Assembly: GCF_900115225.1 (NCBI RefSeq)
Contig: NZ_FOVR01000003.1
Coordinates: 250,017-314,016, forward strand
Reading direction: 5' to 3'
Origin: Cohaesibacter marisflavi
Lineage (GTDB): Bacteria > Pseudomonadota > Alphaproteobacteria > Rhizobiales > Cohaesibacteraceae
DNA: 64,000 nucleotides
Positions 27,459 through 38,200 of this stretch are shown piece after piece. Made by a program: the position numbers and the translations under genes. The number at the start of each line of letters is the position of its first letter. The stretch's first letter is position 1. A model generated the notes under the pieces. It saw only the letters and a list, made by a program, of their open reading frames with translations. It was not told where the DNA came from and did not search any database.

Positions 27459-27596
27459 GAAACAGGCTCCTTGAAATATGGCAAGCGTGACAATGCTTCT
27501 TCATATGTCACGTATTGTCAAATTAGGCATTCGAAACAGGGGTTACAATGGGTGAGCTGCGCTAGTTTTGAAAAATCTGTGCAAGCAGCCCCCCGA

Positions 27597-28577
27597 TCAG
27601 ATAATCTCTTCAGCAGGCAACTCGATGGCGGATTGTCTGCGGCTCTCATTTAAGGCCTTCTGCTCACGGTAGATGATGTAGAGCCCGGCGGCAACGGTCA
27701 CTGCAATGCCCCAGGCTGCGAGACTATTGGGCAGATCGGAAAAGATGAGCCATCCGATAAAGGTGGCAAAGGGAATTTCCAGATATTGCATCGGCGCCAG
27801 AGTGGCAGAGGGAGCCAGATGAACCGCCGCAGTCATCAACAGATGTCCGAGCGAGCCGATCACCCCGGCACCAACCAGAAACAGCCATTCCTCGCGAGAA
27901 GGCGATTTCAGATCAAACGCTTCAAAGCCGTCGCCATTGAGCAGCAGAATGGGCACAGCGACAATCACAAGAGCGATGACAGCGGACAGGACCTGAACCG
28001 TGACAGGATCAATCCCCCGGCTTGTCTGACGCGTTGCGAGCATGAAAATCACGAATGTGAAGGCGACGCCAACAGGCCATAGAGCATTCAATCCCACTTC
28101 CATGAAATTGGGTTGAACCACCATCAACGTACCGGCAAAACCGACAAGAGCCGCCATAATGCGATGGGGACCAACGACCTCCTTCATGACCACATGACCA
28201 ACCAGCAACATCAGGATCGGATAGATGAAGCAAATAGCTGTTGTATCCGCCAGCGGCATATACATGAGGCCAATATAGATGAAGGCAATCCCGGAAATCT
28301 GCATCACCGCGCGGATCAGAAGCCGCCACCAGATATAGGAAGACAAACGGAAGATATGGCCGATGGTTCGTTGCCTGATCAGCATGATGGCCCCCATGAA
28401 CAGGAACTGAAGACTGAAGCGCACCACAATCACCGTAAGCACCGGCACAGTTTCTCCCAACAGCTTCAGACAGGCATCGCTGAAGGGAATCAGCATGCAG
28501 AAGAGCACCATAAGGAGAATACCCAGAACGGGATTATCCCCTTCGAAACTGGCAGTTTTGGGTGTACTGGCAGACAT
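27597..28577 (-). CDS. DMT-superfamily (EamA) transporter
   Basis: A 326-residue inner-membrane protein with about ten hydrophobic segments and two EamA domains (about residues 15-145 and 165-300). ACLKLLGETVPVLTVIVVRF and IYIGLMYMPLADTTAI are characteristic of the S-adenosylmethionine/riboflavin-exporter-like branch. The start MSASTPK follows GAGG by 8 bases; ATGs 10 and 14 codons upstream have no site. It is distinct in sequence from the DMT gene at 20.3 kb. Substrate unknown. Confidence 0.88.
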   Translation of the reverse strand: MSASTPKTASFEGDNPVLGILLMVLFCMLIPFSDACLKLLGETVPVLTVIVVRFSLQFLFMGAIMLIRQRTIGHIFRLSSYIWWRLLIRAVMQISGIAFIYIGLMYMPLADTTAICFIYPILMLLVGHVVMKEVVGPHRIMAALVGFAGTLMVVQPNFMEVGLNALWPVGVAFTFVIFMLATRQTSRGIDPVTVQVLSAVIALVIVAVPILLLNGDGFEAFDLKSPSREEWLFLVGAGVIGSLGHLLMTAAVHLAPSATLAPMQYLEIPFATFIGWLIFSDLPNSLAAWGIAVTVAAGLYIIYREQKALNESRRQSAIELPAEEII

Positions 28578-28857
28578 GCTCTCGGCCTCACTACAGCAAT
28601 TGGACATTATTCGGAGCAAGCCTTGAGCGAAGACGCAGCTTGCTCCCGATCAGATCAATGAAAGAAAATCTCGGAAAATACCAAATGCCTGACCGAATTT
28701 CTGTTCCGATCAGGCAGTGTCGTTACAGAACTCCCCTACAGTATGGTGCGCAATGCAACAAATGAAACTTATTGATCAATCACACAGTGTCTGTGATGGA
28801 TCGAACCAAACAGCTTCATTCGCCTGCCTCCACTCCATGCAGGGCGGGGAAGAAGGG

Positions 28858-29502
28858 CTAATCCGTAAGGGCCAATTTGGCTCCAAGGCTCACAAGCAGG
28901 CCGCCAAAGGCGCGATCCAGCCATAAAGCAACGGTCTTGTTATTGCGCAGATAGGTACCCAAAGGGGCGGCCAGCATGATGAAGCCCGCCTCAATGACCA
29001 GCCCGACACCAATGACGATGGCACCAAGCAGAACGGTATCCAGAAATATCTGATGCCCATTGAGCGTGCCATCATGCGGGATGAACTGGGGTAGAAAAGC
29101 GAGGAAAAACAGAGCGACCTTGGGATTGAGTACATCAATCAGCACGCCCTGACGATAGGCTGCCCAGTCCGAAAGCTGCTTTTTCGGCTTGGCCTCTGTC
29201 GGCAGAACGCTCTCACGTGAAAAGAGTGCCTTGGCCCCGAGCCATACCAGATAGCCCGCGCCCACATATTTGACGATCATGAAGGCCGTGGCAGAGGTTG
29301 CCAAAATGGCAGACACCCCAAGGGCTGCGGCCATGACATGCACCAAGGCACCAGAACAAACGCCGAGCGAGGCTGCAAATCCGATTTTTCGACCGTGCCC
29401 CAATGTGCGCGACAGAATGAAAATAAGATCTGGCCCCGGCGCTAAATTGAGCATCAGGCAGGCAACAAGAAACAGGCCCCAGGCCTCGGCGGACATGAAC
29501 AT
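28858..29502 (-). CDS. LysE-family translocator
   Basis: A 214-residue membrane protein with six hydrophobic segments and the LysE signature LNLAPGPDLIFILSRT near residue 18, followed by GVCSGALVHVMAAALG. The middle loop KPKKQLSDWAAYRQGVLIDVLNPK with the conserved NPK is typical of RhtB-like exporters of amino acids. The ATG at 29502 and one two codons later are both possible; a longer GTG frame has no ribosome site. It is not next to a regulator. Confidence 0.88.
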   Translation of the reverse strand: MFMSAEAWGLFLVACLMLNLAPGPDLIFILSRTLGHGRKIGFAASLGVCSGALVHVMAAALGVSAILATSATAFMIVKYVGAGYLVWLGAKALFSRESVLPTEAKPKKQLSDWAAYRQGVLIDVLNPKVALFFLAFLPQFIPHDGTLNGHQIFLDTVLLGAIVIGVGLVIEAGFIMLAAPLGTYLRNNKTVALWLDRAFGGLLVSLGAKLALTD

Positions 29503-29729
29503 GATCGAACGGCTTTCTGGATCGCCAGTTTGATGGTTCACTCAAACCGGCTCTTGGATCGTGCTGAAAAAGAAAAAACTGACTTGGTTGGCCAGCCTTT
29601 CATTGGAAAGTGAAATGAGCCTAGCCCCATAGGGCAAAGGAAACAACCCTCAAGCACAGCGGCAAATCGGCAACCCGGACGCATGGTCAGGCATGCCCAT
29701 CAACCCAACTGCTTTGCCCGGTTCGCCCC

Positions 29730-30512
29730 TCAGTGTGGCTGGTCAGCCCAGTCTCCCAGAACCGCCTGAACGATGGCCAATGCTGCCACTGCGGCGGTAT
29801 CGGCGCGCAAGATGCGGGGTCCGAGCGGAATGGGGGTTACGAAAGAAGATGCACGCAACGTTTCGCGCTCTTCTGCCGAGAAGCCACCTTCCGGACCAAT
29901 GAGAACAGCAAGCGGCGGCACGGCGTTGCCCTCCCCGCGAATGGTATCGAGAATGGCCAGAGGATCTTTGCCCAACTCCCCTTCATCACAGAAGATGATG
30001 TGGCGTCCTTCGTCAGTGCTTTCCCAATTGGCCAGCAGCTTGGCAAGGGGTGTCGCCTCTGTCACGTCGGGAATGGCCAGAATGCCGCATTGCTCGGCAG
30101 CCTCCACGACATTCATCCTCATCTTGTCGAGCTTGGGGCGGCGCTCCTGCGTGTGTTGAGTGAAAACAGAGCGCAGTTGACTAACGCCCATCTCCACCGC
30201 TTTCTGCGCCATATAGTCGATGCGGGCGGACTTAAGCGGCGCGAACAGATAATGCAGATCACTCGCCTCAGGCTTAGGCTGAGGGCGCACCTGCTCAACC
30301 GGAATGAGCGCGCATTTCTTGCGGCCCATGGGACGGACTTCCACTTTCCATTCGCCATCCCTGCCATTAAAGATGAGCATCTCGTCGCCTTCCTGCATGC
30401 GCAGGACATTGAGCAGATAGTTGGCCTGTGCCCGTTCGCACGGGATGGCAATCCGCTCGGCAATATCCTGTTCCACCCACAGGCGCTGGCTCTTGAAATC
30501 ATAATGGGACAT
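29730..30512 (-). CDS. rsmE: 16S rRNA (uracil-1498-N3)-methyltransferase
   Basis: RsmE methylates U1498 in the decoding centre of 16S rRNA. The 260-residue SPOUT protein has an N-terminal PUA-like domain (about residues 1-75) and a C-terminal knotted methyltransferase domain. The knot motifs are LIGPEGGFSAEE and LGPRILRADTA, which bind S-adenosylmethionine. The start has GAGG 5 bases before ATG; the 52-residue longer frame overlaps the divergent xseA promoter region and is not real. It is divergent from xseA, with about 180 bases between them. Confidence 0.95.
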   Translation of the reverse strand: MSHYDFKSQRLWVEQDIAERIAIPCERAQANYLLNVLRMQEGDEMLIFNGRDGEWKVEVRPMGRKKCALIPVEQVRPQPKPEASDLHYLFAPLKSARIDYMAQKAVEMGVSQLRSVFTQHTQERRPKLDKMRMNVVEAAEQCGILAIPDVTEATPLAKLLANWESTDEGRHIIFCDEGELGKDPLAILDTIRGEGNAVPPLAVLIGPEGGFSAEERETLRASSFVTPIPLGPRILRADTAAVAALAIVQAVLGDWADQPH

Positions 30513-30691
30513 GGCGGCCTCGTTCGGTCGATCTGTTTTCCCCTTTTTCTTAACTGAATTTCCCCCAAGAGCAAGGGGGCACTGTGTGATCCGTGCCGCT
30601 TTGGCGCAAAAGCTCCGGCCCGATGCTTGACCAGAGGTGCAAAGATGGGCACCAATGGACCAATTCAAACGAATCTCAATCAGGAATCATC

Positions 30692-32689
30692 ATGGTCGAA
30701 CGCGCGCCCAGCAATGCAGCCGAATTTACCGTTTCTGAAATTTCCTATGCGGTGAAATCCTCCATCGAGGATCAGTTCGGCTATGTGCGCGTGCGTGGTG
30801 AGCTGGGGCGGGTGTCTCGTCCCGCATCGGGCCATATCTATCTTGATCTGAAAGACGACAAGTCGGTGCTCTCGGGCGTCATCTGGCGCGGTGCGGCCAG
30901 CAAGTTAGCAGTCAAACCCGAACAGGGACTTGAAGTGGTTGCCACCGGCAAGCTGACGACCTTCCCCGGCCAGTCCAAATATCAAATGGTCATCGACCAT
31001 ATGGAACCAGCTGGCGCAGGCGCACTGATGGCGCTTCTGGAAGAGCGCAAGAAGAAACTGGCGGCAGAAGGGCTGTTCGCGCAGGAGCGCAAGAAGCCCC
31101 TTCCCCATTTGCCCAGTGTGATTGGTGTTGTCACCTCGCCCAGCGGCGCGGTCATCCGCGATATCCTGCATCGTGTGCGAGATCGCTTTCCGGTGCATGT
31201 CATCGTCTGGCCTGTGCGGGTTCAGGGCGAGAGCTGCGCCGCAGAAGTGGCCAATGGTGTGCGTGGCTTTAATGCGCTGCCGGTTGGCGGCCCCATTCCG
31301 CGCCCGGACCTGATTATCGTGGCGCGCGGCGGCGGCAGCCTTGAGGATCTCTGGGGGTTCAACGAAGAAGCCCCGGCCCGCGCGGTTGCCGAGAGTGATA
31401 TTCCGGTGATTTCCGCTGTCGGCCATGAGACCGACGTCACGCTCATCGATTATGTCGCCGACTTGCGTGCGCCAACCCCGACGGGGGCTGCCGAAGTGGC
31501 TCTGCCGGTGCGATCAGAACTGGTGGCCACCCTTGGCGATCTGCATTTGCGCCAATATGGCGCCATTTCGCGCATGATGGATCGCCGCCGCTCCGATCTG
31601 CGCTCGGCAGCGCGTGCCCTACCACAACCGCGGGACATTCTGGCGCTGGCCCGTCAACGCTTTGATATGGTTTCGGGGCGTCTCGAGCAGGGCCTGATCG
31701 GTTCAACGCAAGTGCGCCGTTCCCGGCTGGATGTCGCGGCAGGCCGTTTGCGCCCCACCCTTGTGACCGAGCGGTTGAAAGTGCAGAGAGACCGCCTTGG
31801 CGAGCGCAGCGATCGCCTGCACAAGAGCCTTGCCATCTCCAGCCAGACCAAGCGCGCCCAGCTTTCGGGCACCGCTGTCCGCCTGCGCGCCGAACTTGTC
31901 ACGGGGCGCATCGAGCTACAGACAGAGCGGCTGACGGACCGGACTGCGCGGCTCAATCGCGTGTCTCTTCTCACCGTTGAGCAGAAGCGCAAGCAACTGG
32001 ATGCGGCCAGCCGCCTGCTCGAGAGCCTTTCGCACAAGGGCGTACTCAAACGCGGCTTTGCGCTGGTTCGCGACCGCAATGGCAAACTGATTCGCCGGGC
32101 CGAACAGATCAATCCCGGCTCTCCCCTCAGCCTCAGCTTCGAGGATGGCTCCATCAGCGCCACCGCTTCCCTGATCGATAGCTACGAGCCCGGACCGGTT
32201 TCCATGGCGAACCCGCCGAGCACTCCTGAAGCCATTGTCCCGGCAGCCGAGGAAAGAAGCGAGGACAAGACTGATAGTACGCCCGAAGCCGGATCGACCG
32301 GCATCATGAGCGCCGACGCGATTTCTGCGGAAGATATCGAAGCCCATTTGCGCACGATCGCGGGCAAGCGGGCCCGTCGGCGCGTAGCCAAAGCCAAGGA
32401 TATTCCGGTTGAAAATGTGCCCGTACCGGAAACACCAGAAGGCGAACCGGAAGCAACCCCGAAAGAGGATAATGCTCCAGTTGAGGAGGCTGTCGCCAAA
32501 GTTCTGACCGAAGACGCCTCTGCGGAACGACTGGAGAAGGCAACCGCCAAGCTCACCGAAGCGATCGAACAGGAAATCCTGACGCGCCTCAAGGAACAAG
32601 ACAAAGCCAAAGAGCCGCAAAAGCCGGCCCGCCCGCGCAAAAAAAGCAGCAAGAAGAGCGATGATGACGCGCAGGGCAGCCTGTTTTAA
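30692..32689 (+). CDS. xseA: Exodeoxyribonuclease VII large subunit
   Basis: The catalytic subunit of ExoVII, which degrades single-stranded DNA in mismatch and repair pathways. The N-terminal OB-fold (about residues 8-100) is followed by the catalytic domain with VVTSPSGAVIRDI, VARGGGSLEDLW and SAVGHETDVTLIDYVAD. A long helical region reaches about residue 480. Here the protein runs to 665 residues, against about 450-530 in most species; the final 150 are Glu/Ala/Lys-rich and end in a lysine-serine patch and DDDAQGSLF. AGGA sits 6 bases before the ATG. The xseB subunit is not adjacent. Confidence 0.95.
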   Translation: MVERAPSNAAEFTVSEISYAVKSSIEDQFGYVRVRGELGRVSRPASGHIYLDLKDDKSVLSGVIWRGAASKLAVKPEQGLEVVATGKLTTFPGQSKYQMVIDHMEPAGAGALMALLEERKKKLAAEGLFAQERKKPLPHLPSVIGVVTSPSGAVIRDILHRVRDRFPVHVIVWPVRVQGESCAAEVANGVRGFNALPVGGPIPRPDLIIVARGGGSLEDLWGFNEEAPARAVAESDIPVISAVGHETDVTLIDYVADLRAPTPTGAAEVALPVRSELVATLGDLHLRQYGAISRMMDRRRSDLRSAARALPQPRDILALARQRFDMVSGRLEQGLIGSTQVRRSRLDVAAGRLRPTLVTERLKVQRDRLGERSDRLHKSLAISSQTKRAQLSGTAVRLRAELVTGRIELQTERLTDRTARLNRVSLLTVEQKRKQLDAASRLLESLSHKGVLKRGFALVRDRNGKLIRRAEQINPGSPLSLSFEDGSISATASLIDSYEPGPVSMANPPSTPEAIVPAAEERSEDKTDSTPEAGSTGIMSADAISAEDIEAHLRTIAGKRARRRVAKAKDIPVENVPVPETPEGEPEATPKEDNAPVEEAVAKVLTEDASAERLEKATAKLTEAIEQEILTRLKEQDKAKEPQKPARPRKKSSKKSDDDAQGSLF

Positions 32690-32833
32690 AGCTAGACGCG
32701 TTTGACGTGGTCGCCAACCCGGTACGCTTGAGACAAATCAGAAATGCCAGTAGCTTTTGACAGCCGCTGGCATTGTCTTGTCTATCGCAGGCAAAGCATC
32801 CAAAGCTTCGCCTGTTAAGAAATCCGAGGACTG

Positions 32834-33325
32834 TTATTCGCCCTTGAGCTGGGCGATGATGCCCGTTGCACCACTCTTCTCGACTTCGCCTGGATTTTCT
32901 TCCAGATTGAAGTGGGTCACGGTGCCATTGTCCACGATCATGGAAAAGCGCTGGAAGCGGATGCCCATGCCGCCCGCTGTAGCGTCCAGATCAAGGCCCG
33001 TTGCCTTTGCAAAGTCGGCATTGCCATCAGCCAGGAAGGTAATCTGGCCCTTGCCGCCGCTCGCCTTGGACCATGCGTCCATGACATAAACGTCGTTGGC
33101 AGCCACAACGGCAACCTCGTCGACGCCCAGCGCGTGCAATCCGTCAATGCTGTTGATATAGCCCGGCAGATGGTTGAGATGGCAGGTTGGTGTAAACGCA
33201 CCCGGCACCCCGAAGATGACAACCTTGCGGCCAGCACAAAGATCAGACACGGTACGCTGTTCCTTGCCGTCCTCTCCCATTACGAGAAATGTTGCTTCTG
33301 GAAGCTTGTCGCCAACTTTAATCAT
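32834..33325 (-). CDS. Peroxiredoxin (Prx5/AhpE-like atypical 2-Cys)
   Basis: A thiol peroxidase that reduces H2O2 and organic hydroperoxides. The 163-residue protein has the peroxidatic motif PGAFTPTC, with the active Cys about residue 48, and the family pattern VVAANDVYVMDAWSK. Other cysteines are sparse, so it is likely recycled by glutathione or glutaredoxin as in Prx5. GAGAGG precedes the ATG by 5 bases. It lies 23 bases downstream of a DsbD-alpha-like gene on the same strand, so the two may be co-transcribed as a redox pair. Confidence 0.93.
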   Translation of the reverse strand: MIKVGDKLPEATFLVMGEDGKEQRTVSDLCAGRKVVIFGVPGAFTPTCHLNHLPGYINSIDGLHALGVDEVAVVAANDVYVMDAWSKASGGKGQITFLADGNADFAKATGLDLDATAGGMGIRFQRFSMIVDNGTVTHFNLEENPGEVEKSGATGIIAQLKGE

Positions 33326-33348
33326 CTTGGCCTCTCTTTCCTTCAAAT

Positions 33349-34212
33349 CTATTTTGCAAGAATTCTTGTTTCAACCACGGCCTCATCGCCATTGGTCAAC
33401 GTAAAAGTCAATTTGGCCCCTTGGGTTTTTGCATCCTTGGGGAGCCCTTCAAGACGTAGAAAAAAGCGTTCTTGCCCTTCTACGTTATTTTCCATATGGG
33501 TTGTCAGAGGCAAAAACCAACCCTCGGGCGCTTCTACGAACAGATCTTTTTTGCCATATCCATCTGGGATGCGTGCACTGATGATGAGGCTGTCTCCGCC
33601 GTCGTCCATCTTGGCATGTTTAATATCCGTAATGGTGAAATCGTCACGCGGGGCAGTTGGCACCAGTGCCATATCGCGATCAATCAGCAGCTCGGTTCCA
33701 AGATCGTGATCGCCAGAGGCCGGAATCTTCAGGGAAAATTCCGCATCGAGCGGCACGCAAAGCTCTGCACAAAGCCCGACCTGAGCGGCGAGATCCATCA
33801 CGACAGGTGCGTTCTTGTCTGCAGGCGTGACAAGGAAAGGAAAAATGATGGCGTCCTTATAGCCCAGCAGCTCAATGCCGCCAGCCCCAATGCGGTGGGG
33901 CACCGGCCACAGGGTTTTGATGCTGGCAACATTCTGTGACGCAGAGGTGTCGAAACTGGGTGGCAGGCCGGACTCACCGGGCACTTTCCAATAGGTCTTC
34001 CACCCTTCATCCAATCGGATTTCCAGCCCGGCCTTGAGGCTGCCATTCTGCATGCCCGCGCTCACAAGACGCATTTTACCGCCTTCGGTTTCTTGCCAAT
34101 CAGAAGTCGCAGCCTGAGCAAAAGTAACAGGCAACAGAGTGGAAACCGCAGCCATCAACATGCAAGCCACCGTTATTGTCTGGAATTTTTCAAATGGTTT
34201 CATGGACTTCAT
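33349..34212 (-). CDS. Periplasmic DsbD alpha-domain-like protein
   Basis: A 287-residue exported protein with a signal peptide (about residues 1-30, cleavage near AQA). The fold resembles the N-terminal alpha domain of DsbD: GLEIRLDEGWKTYWK, an immunoglobulin-like pattern, and a Cys-X3-Cys motif LCAELCVP near the middle. No membrane-spanning or thioredoxin domain follows, so it is a free-standing alpha-like protein that would receive electrons from a separate membrane reductase. AGGTG lies 6 bases before the ATG. It is upstream of the peroxiredoxin in the same direction. Confidence 0.8.
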   Translation of the reverse strand: MKSMKPFEKFQTITVACMLMAAVSTLLPVTFAQAATSDWQETEGGKMRLVSAGMQNGSLKAGLEIRLDEGWKTYWKVPGESGLPPSFDTSASQNVASIKTLWPVPHRIGAGGIELLGYKDAIIFPFLVTPADKNAPVVMDLAAQVGLCAELCVPLDAEFSLKIPASGDHDLGTELLIDRDMALVPTAPRDDFTITDIKHAKMDDGGDSLIISARIPDGYGKKDLFVEAPEGWFLPLTTHMENNVEGQERFFLRLEGLPKDAKTQGAKLTFTLTNGDEAVVETRILAK

Positions 34213-34468
34213 GGGTTTCACCTGTTTTATTGCGCGGGCTTTAACGGGTGGCGCGTCACACCGGCATGGTGACGTAGGATCGTCTATGCAAAAACCCGTT
34301 CGTTCATCATTGAACTTCAAAATTGAACTTATTGTGGCTACCATCTATGCTTATTGCGATTTGCATCTCCGGCTACACACAATTTTATGTGATGAAACAT
34401 AGCTTGATGACAAGTCACCCCATTGAAGCGCTTTACAGCGCGCCATGCACGCAGTTACCTTTATTGAT

Positions 34469-35089
34469 ATGATCGAGCACGTAACAAAACAGCAGTCAAG
34501 CATAATGCCTTCTTCATTGGAGGGACAGTTTCTTATTGCCATGCCAAACCTGAAGGGGCCGCATTTCGAGCGCTCTGTTGTCTATTTATGCTCTCATTCC
34601 GAAGATGGGGCGATGGGCCTTGTGGTCAATCATGTATCCAGCCAAATCACCTTCCCCGATCTTTTGCGTCAGGTCGATATCCTGAGCGATGAGGAAGACA
34701 TGATTAATCTGCCCCAACCCCTGCAGAGCATGGATGTGCTTGATGGTGGGCCGGTGGATCAGGGACGTGGCTTCGTGCTGCATAGTGCCGACTATCAACT
34801 GGAAGCATCTACGCTCGCTGTTTCCAGTGAAATCTGCCTGACGGCCACGGTTGAAATCCTGAAGGCTCTGGCCGAAGGCAAAGGCCCCAGTTCGGCGCTG
34901 CTGACGCTTGGCTATGCCGGGTGGTCTCCTGGGCAGTTGGAAGACGAATTGCAGAATAACAGCTGGTTGACCTGCAACGCCGACCGGTCCCTATTGTTTG
35001 AATGCGCCCCGGACCAGCGCTATGAGGCCGGGCTCAAGCTTTTGGGCATTGATCTGTCGATGCTATCCAGCGAGGCCGGGCACGCCTAA
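34469..35089 (+). CDS. YqgE/AlgH family protein (UPF0301)
   Basis: A 206-residue cytosolic protein of the conserved YqgE/AlgH family, whose biochemical function is not established; alginate regulation in Pseudomonas gives the name. The N-terminal LEGQFLIAMPNL and the core YLCSHSEDGAMGLVVN are diagnostic, as are VLDGGPVDQGRGFVLH and LGYAGWSPGQLEDEL. The start is uncertain: ATGs at 34445, 34469 and 34505 all lack a clear ribosome site. A perfect hairpin GGCACGCC-TAA-GGCGTGCC spans the stop codon. Confidence 0.9.
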   Translation: MIEHVTKQQSSIMPSSLEGQFLIAMPNLKGPHFERSVVYLCSHSEDGAMGLVVNHVSSQITFPDLLRQVDILSDEEDMINLPQPLQSMDVLDGGPVDQGRGFVLHSADYQLEASTLAVSSEICLTATVEILKALAEGKGPSSALLTLGYAGWSPGQLEDELQNNSWLTCNADRSLLFECAPDQRYEAGLKLLGIDLSMLSSEAGHA

Positions 35090-35217
35090 GGCGTGCCACT
35101 TGAGACACTCCACTTGGCGTCCCCCCAAAAATTCTCTGATTGTAGCGAAACGCAAACAACCGACATCATTAAGTCGACTTTTCCAAATCAAGAGCCAGAG
35201 TGAATAGGCAAGAGATC

Positions 35218-38200
35218 TCAGGACTTCTTGCCGCCTCCGCGCATGGCCTGCTGAATAGCCGATGCAATATCCTGATCAATATTGGAAAGATCCGGCATAT
35301 TGAACGGGAATTCGCCATCGTCCTGAGCCTTGGCAATCTCGGCGTCTGACAGCTGGGCCGGGACAGCAGCACTCTCCCCTTCCGGCTGACGCTCGGGTAC
35401 TGTTTGCTCCGGTACGACCGGCGGTGTGTTACCCTCGGCCTCTGACACGACAGGATGACTTCCCGCAGCGGGCTTTGGCTCAGAGGCCACGCCCGCATCC
35501 ACGGCAGGCGCTGCCGTGGTCTCCATCAGGGCTGCTTTGCCTTCAGGAGAGCGAACCGGCTCTACAGGAACGGTTGCCGGCGCTTGTGGTTGTGGTTGAG
35601 CCGTCTGCGTAGAGTGCGCAGGTGCCTGCATTTGGGATTCTTCTGCAGCTTTCGTCACCTGAGCCCCTTGCCCACCATGAGCCGCGGGCGCACGCTGAGT
35701 GCCTTGCTGGGCATTTCTTGGCCCAGACTGGTTATTGTCTTGAGGCCCGCCCAAAGCGTCACCCTGACGCGGCCCACCCTGAGCAGGAATTGCCGGACGG
35801 CTCTGATCAGCCGCAGCTGTCGCCTGATTGGGCTGACCGTGTGCCACAGGACGCCCCTGAGCATTACCCTTCCCTTGGGCATTGCGCTGGCCTTGAGCAT
35901 GATCACGCCCCTGCCCCTGATGGCCTCTGGCCTGTGATGCCGGGCCTTGCGCTGCCCGTCCTTGCGCTGCCCGTCCTTGTCCTGCCTGACCTCGGCCAGC
36001 CTGAGCTGCTCCTTGTCTATTCCCCCCTTGGACCTTGCCAGCCGGACCACCTTGCGGGTTGCCTTTCTGCGGGCCTCTGTGCGAGCCTTTTCCTGGCTGC
36101 GCCTTGTTCTCGGCAGGCTGATTGGCGGCAGCAACTCTAGGCATGGGAACAGGAACATCCGATTGGGAGGCGCTGGAACCATCCTTTTCATCGTCCGCCT
36201 TCTTAAACGGGTTGGAGAGGAGAGATTTGGCGCCACTCATCTTCTCGCGCAACGCAGCACCGAAGCGACCAGCGGTCTTGCCGGACATTTTCGTCTCGTC
36301 CGCCTCTTGGCCGGATATATCGGCAACCGCTTCCTGAGCCGCTGAGCCAACGGCTTCTTCAAGCGATGACTGAAGATCTAATGCCTCGTCATCCTTCTTT
36401 GCCTCTTTGGCTGAGGGATAGTGCGGATGGGGCGTCTGAGCTGCAGCATGTGGAGCGGCGCTCTCGCGCTTTGGTTCAGAGCCTTCTTCAGCCTTGCCTG
36501 GCGAAGCGGCTGCTTGAGGGGCAGCTTTGTGTGGCACAGGACTGGAAAGCGTCTGACGGGCTGTTCGGGTGATGTCTCCCGCCTTCAGCTCAAAAGCATG
36601 CCTGGCTTTGTCGTCCGCAGCTTTCCCTTCTTTATTGCCGTTGCCCGTATTGCCATTGCCTGTCTGGTCTGAGGTGTCTTCCAGCTCAACAGCCAAACTC
36701 TCGGCGAGCATTGCTTCAAGGGAATCTTCCTCAGCGGCCTCTTTTACTGATGGCTCAACCTTGGTCGGCTCTGGCTGCTTACGCACAGGTTCGGGAGTTT
36801 TGAACCCTTGGGCAGCGACTTCGCGGGCGTGAGCCTGAGCGCGTTCAAGCTCTTCGGCGTCCTTGCGGCGTTTTTCCTCGCGCTGTTGACGTTCTTCTTC
36901 GGCTTTCTGGGCAGCAGCTTCCTGCGCGGCGCGCTGACGGCGTGCCTGCATTTCCTGCTGCATCTGACGAGCCAGATCAATCTGCTTGGTGAGTAGTATT
37001 TCGGCGTCTTCAGCGGTCAACGGTTTACCAAACAGATAACCCTGCCCCAATGGGCAGCCCATGGTGCTCAATTGCTCGACAGACTGCTCACTTTCAATCC
37101 CTTCAGCAACGAGGCTCAAACCCAGATCATGGGCAAGCTTGACGATAGATTGCAAGATGACTTGCGATGTACCCTTGTCACTGACGACAAAACTCTTGTC
37201 GATCTTCAGTGTGTCGAACGGAAAATGCTGTAGATAGGACAGCGACGAATAACCCGTGCCGAAATCATCCAGAGAAAGCCCTGCCCCCAGCTGACGCAGA
37301 CGCATCAGCACCTGAGAGGCATATTCGGGATTTTCCATCACAAGGCTCTCGGTCAATTCCAGCTTCAAGGTGCCGGCATTGACGCTGGAACGCGACAGAA
37401 TGGTCTTTACATCATTGATCAGGTCGTGGCGAAGCAGTTGCTGGGACGACACATTCACGCTCATGAACAGCCGATCCATTCCTTCCAGCGCCTGTTGCCA
37501 CTGGTTGAGCTGGCGTGCAGCCTGCTCCATGACATAAAGCCCAAGCGGCAGGATATAGCCGGTGCGCTCGGCTGCCGGGATGAATTCAGACGGCGGAATG
37601 AGCCCGCGCTGAGGGTGATGCCAGCGGGTCAGCGCTTCGAAACCCTGAATCATACGTGATTCCAGATCCACGATCGGCTGATAGACAATCTCGAACTCGT
37701 TGCGTTCGATAGCGGCTTGCAAATCCTTATCGAGCGGACCACGCAACTTGCCCTGCTGGCGCAGAGAAGGCCGGAAGGGTTCAATGCGATCCCCGCCCAT
37801 GCGCTTGGCATGATAGAGTGCCAACTCGGCGTCATTGACCACGTCAGCGGCGGTCATATGGGCCTGAATATCATGAATGGCTATGCCGATGGAAACCGAC
37901 AGGCTCAGTTCCTTGTCACCAAAGACGATCGGGGCACGCAGCACCTTGCGGGCGCTATCGGCAAAGACGGCAATACGCTCGGGCTGCTGTTCAGACAGAA
38001 GCACAATGGCGAACTGGTCACCATAGAAGCGCGCGATCGAATCCTGAACCTTGAGCAAACGCGTCAGGCGGCGGGCGACCGTGAGCAGAATGGAGTCTCC
38101 GACAGACAGGCCGTAATTGTCGTTGATTTCGCGGAAATTATCTATATCGATCAGAAGTGTAGCAGGTCTTGCCGCCCCTTCGGCCTTGGTGCGGTTCATG

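Noticed and set aside
28766-28785. ATTGATCAAT palindrome near the second DMT transporter
   Set aside because: It shares only the ATTGAT half with the LysR-type dyad and lacks the ACATATTGAT core.
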